From DATGFK01 sp040007395 (GTDB lineage Bacteria; Chloroflexota; Anaerolineae; Aggregatilineales; UBA2796): DNA of 6,452 bases. Made by a program: the position numbers and the translations under genes. Below are positions 4,852 to 6,452 of this stretch, piece by piece (within the stretch, counting starts at the first letter, position 1; each line of letters starts with the position of its first letter). Below the pieces are notes generated by a model. It was not told the DNA's origin. It ran no database searches and saw only the letters and a list, made by a program, of their open reading frames with translations. The DNA lies in NCBI GenBank assembly GCA_040007395.1, contig JBDTVG010000155.1, positions 1 through 6,452 of the forward strand. Direction: 5' to 3'.

Positions 4852-6255
4852 ATGCTCAATATTGATACGACGACCAATAACGACGATGTTTGCCAGATCT
4901 GCGGCGGGCTAGGCATTGTCGGTGTCGATGTCCCAGTGGGGCATCCCGACTTCGGCAAAGCGTTTCCCTGTGTGTGTCAGGCCGATAAGATCAAGTCGCG
5001 CAAAACAATAAAGCTCCGCAATCTGAGCAATCTGGAAGCGTTTGCCGACAAAACCTTTGCCACCTTCCAGATCGATCACGCGCTGCTTAACGAGAATGAT
5101 ACCTATCTACGCCAACTCTGCGCCGATATTTCAGGGGCGAACGGGTTGACCGAGGCACAGCGCCGGATCGTGATTACGGCGGTGGAACGGGCTGCCCATT
5201 ACGCCGAGTCACCCGATGGTTGGCTGCTCTTTCAGGGAACCTATGGCACAGGTAAAACGCATCTGGGCGCAGCGATTGCCAACCGCCGCCTTGAACAGAA
5301 TCAGCCTGTGCTATTTATTACCGTCCCCGATCTGCTGGATCATTTGCGGTCTACTTATGGGCCATCGTCGGAAGTGGCCTACGATGAGCGCTTCGATCAA
5401 CTTCGTACTGCGCCTCTGCTGATTCTTGATGATCTTGGTGCGGAAAGCCCAACCGCATGGGCACAGGAAAAGTTATTCCAATTGCTGAGCTATCGCCACA
5501 CCCGCCGACTGCCAACCGTGATCACGACGAATAGCACGCCCGAAGTGCTGGAACCACGTATTCGCAGCCGTGTACTGGATCAAGGGCTGACACAGATTAT
5601 CGTACTCACGATCCCTGACCAGCGTTCGCCCGTAAGTACATGGCAGGATCTCGATCTCTCGAACCTTGATCGATACCGATCCATGACTTTCGAGACATTT
5701 GATTTACGGCAGGACGAAGGATTGACTGCCGATCAGGTGCGGCGCTTGGATCGGACAGTGCAGATGGCGCGATATTTTGCCGAAAGCCCGCGTGGGTGGC
5801 TGGTCTTGACAGGCGAACCGGGGTGCGGCAAAACACATCTCGCGGCGGCGATGGCCTTTGAGTGCAAGCAGCGCGGAGATCGGGTGCTGTTTGTCACTGC
5901 ATCGGATCTGCTCGATCATCTGCGGGTAACGTTCTATCCCGGTTCTTCGGTGAGCTACGATAAGCGGCTTACCGAAATTCGTGACGCGACAGTGTTGGTA
6001 CTGGACAACCTAAATATCGACAAAAACTTGTCGTCGTGGGCGCGGGATAAGTTGTTCGATATTTTGATCTATCGTTTCGATTACAACCTACCAACCGTGC
6101 TCACGACGATTCAGCCGCTTGGCGAAATGGAAGCGCGGCTCAAGAGTCGCGTTAGCAACAAGGCACACAGCGTGGTCGAGGCAATTACTGTGCCATATTA
6201 TCCCGGCAGAAAGACCGTGCGCCGTGCTGCCCAGCCGCGTGTGAACCAGCGCTAA
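4852..6255 (+). CDS. DnaC/DnaI-like helicase loader with tandem AAA+ domains
   Basis: This 467-residue protein resembles bacterial helicase loaders (DnaC/DnaI) and IstB-type ATPases but is about 1.5-2 times their usual length. A Cys4 putative zinc site comes first (CQIC at 14-17, CVC at 40-42), as expected for a loader N-terminus. The first AAA+ module (about 67-258) has TFATF, Walker A GTYGTGKT (129-136), Walker B LLILDD (189-194), sensor-1 TTN (225-227) and RIRSR (236-240). A second, homologous module (about 277-449) has TFETF, Walker A GEPGCGKT (321-328), a weakened Walker B VLVLDN (381-386), TTI (418-420) in place of TTN, and RLKSR (429-433). The shared AESPxGWL and DLLDHLR stretches show an internal duplication. 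It lies 3 bases after the DnaD-domain gene in the dnaB operon, so loading DnaB onto DNA is the likely job. Transposition helper IstB is unlikely, as no IS21 partner is present. Confidence 0.85.
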   Translation: MLNIDTTTNNDDVCQICGGLGIVGVDVPVGHPDFGKAFPCVCQADKIKSRKTIKLRNLSNLEAFADKTFATFQIDHALLNENDTYLRQLCADISGANGLTEAQRRIVITAVERAAHYAESPDGWLLFQGTYGTGKTHLGAAIANRRLEQNQPVLFITVPDLLDHLRSTYGPSSEVAYDERFDQLRTAPLLILDDLGAESPTAWAQEKLFQLLSYRHTRRLPTVITTNSTPEVLEPRIRSRVLDQGLTQIIVLTIPDQRSPVSTWQDLDLSNLDRYRSMTFETFDLRQDEGLTADQVRRLDRTVQMARYFAESPRGWLVLTGEPGCGKTHLAAAMAFECKQRGDRVLFVTASDLLDHLRVTFYPGSSVSYDKRLTEIRDATVLVLDNLNIDKNLSSWARDKLFDILIYRFDYNLPTVLTTIQPLGEMEARLKSRVSNKAHSVVEAITVPYYPGRKTVRRAAQPRVNQR

Positions 6256-6259
6256 ACGG

Positions 6260-6452
6260 CTACGGTATGAAAGTTGGTGCGCTACTTGGTTGCTGCGGAC
6301 TGCTTGACGTATTGACCCAACGCCCCGCTATAGGTTTATCGTTGGGGATACCAAAGATAATATTTATATCGGCATAGCCGCTGACCGTCGGATTATTCTT
6401 GAGAAAGATAATGCCGTTGGTGGGACGGAACACGCCAATTCCCGATCTGCCT
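6260..6452 (-). CDS. C-terminal end of a 'GVFRP/FGxPxDxPIAGxW' repeat protein (partial)
   Basis: A minus-strand reading frame enters from the right edge and stops at TAG (6262-6260), giving 63 visible residues. It reads IGVFRPTNGIIFL, then a Y-A-D-I-N-I-I-F-G-I-P-N-D-K-P-I-A-G-R-W segment, then a low-complexity S/P/Q tail ending FIP. This matches the last unit of a tandem repeat common in large secreted or surface proteins of Chloroflexota, of the form 'GDWDGDGxDTIGVYRPxxGxFYL...FGxPGDxPVAGDW'. These are probably beta-propeller or beta-blade type. The start, any signal peptide and the number of repeats are outside the window. The stop is 4 bases from the stop of the converging loader gene, and no terminator is visible between them. 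The family call rests on one unit recognised from memory. Confidence 0.7.
   Translation of the reverse strand, partial: GRSGIGVFRPTNGIIFLKNNPTVSGYADINIIFGIPNDKPIAGRWVNTSSSPQQPSSAPTFIP

Noticed and set aside
4852..6255. Loader gene as an IS21 IstB transposition helper
   Set aside because: There is no IstA transposase, no terminal inverted repeats, and the gene sits in a dnaB-DnaD operon. The Cys4 N-terminus fits a helicase loader better.
6316..6346. CCCAACG/CGTTGGG inverted repeat as a terminator for the loader operon
   Set aside because: It is a 7-bp stem with a long loop and no following T-run on either strand, and it lies within the coding sequence of the converging repeat protein.

Overview
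The window is a compact bacterial chromosomal segment, most likely from a member of the Chloroflexota. The assignment rests on four things: a DnaB-DnaD-type protein-AAA+ loader gene order, a DUF151 nuclease just upstream, a palindromic CCCCTCTCC/GGGTTGGGGTGAGG-type repeat of the sort scattered through Chloroflexota and cyanobacterial genomes, and the end of a 'GVFRP...FGxPxDxPIAGxW' repeat protein. This is a recognition-based judgement from memory, not a search result. There are seven protein genes (one partial). I found no RNA gene, CRISPR array or transposase.

Left part (1-1660): a TetR-type regulator (+) converges on a UPF0173 metallo-beta-lactamase-fold hydrolase (-), with 11 bases between their stops. 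The hydrolase gene and the DUF151 gene diverge from an intergenic region of about 260 bases. That region carries two promoter-like sequences, one per strand, each with a TATACT -10 and an 18-base spacer. No gene is supported inside it.

Centre and right (1661-6255): the DUF151 gene is followed by a strong 10-bp hairpin with a short T-run. Then come three tightly packed genes: dnaB (replicative helicase), a DnaD-domain protein and a DnaC/DnaI-like AAA+ protein, with gaps of 2 and 3 bases. They read as a dedicated primosome operon: helicase, a candidate DnaD-like adaptor, and helicase loader. DnaB is interrupted at its RESG/SIEQ junction by a 164-residue mini-intein with no homing endonuclease. 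The loader is unusual in carrying two AAA+ modules in tandem after a Cys4 putative zinc site. The second module has lost key ATPase residues.

Right edge (6260-6452): the C-terminal end of a minus-strand gene, converging on the loader with only 4 bases between the stops. It encodes the last unit of a probable extracellular beta-type repeat protein.

The most noteworthy points are (i) a palindromic interspersed-type repeat that has become 12 in-frame codons of the DnaB mini-intein, exactly in the linker where an endonuclease domain would sit, and (ii) the tandem active/degenerate AAA+ helicase loader.
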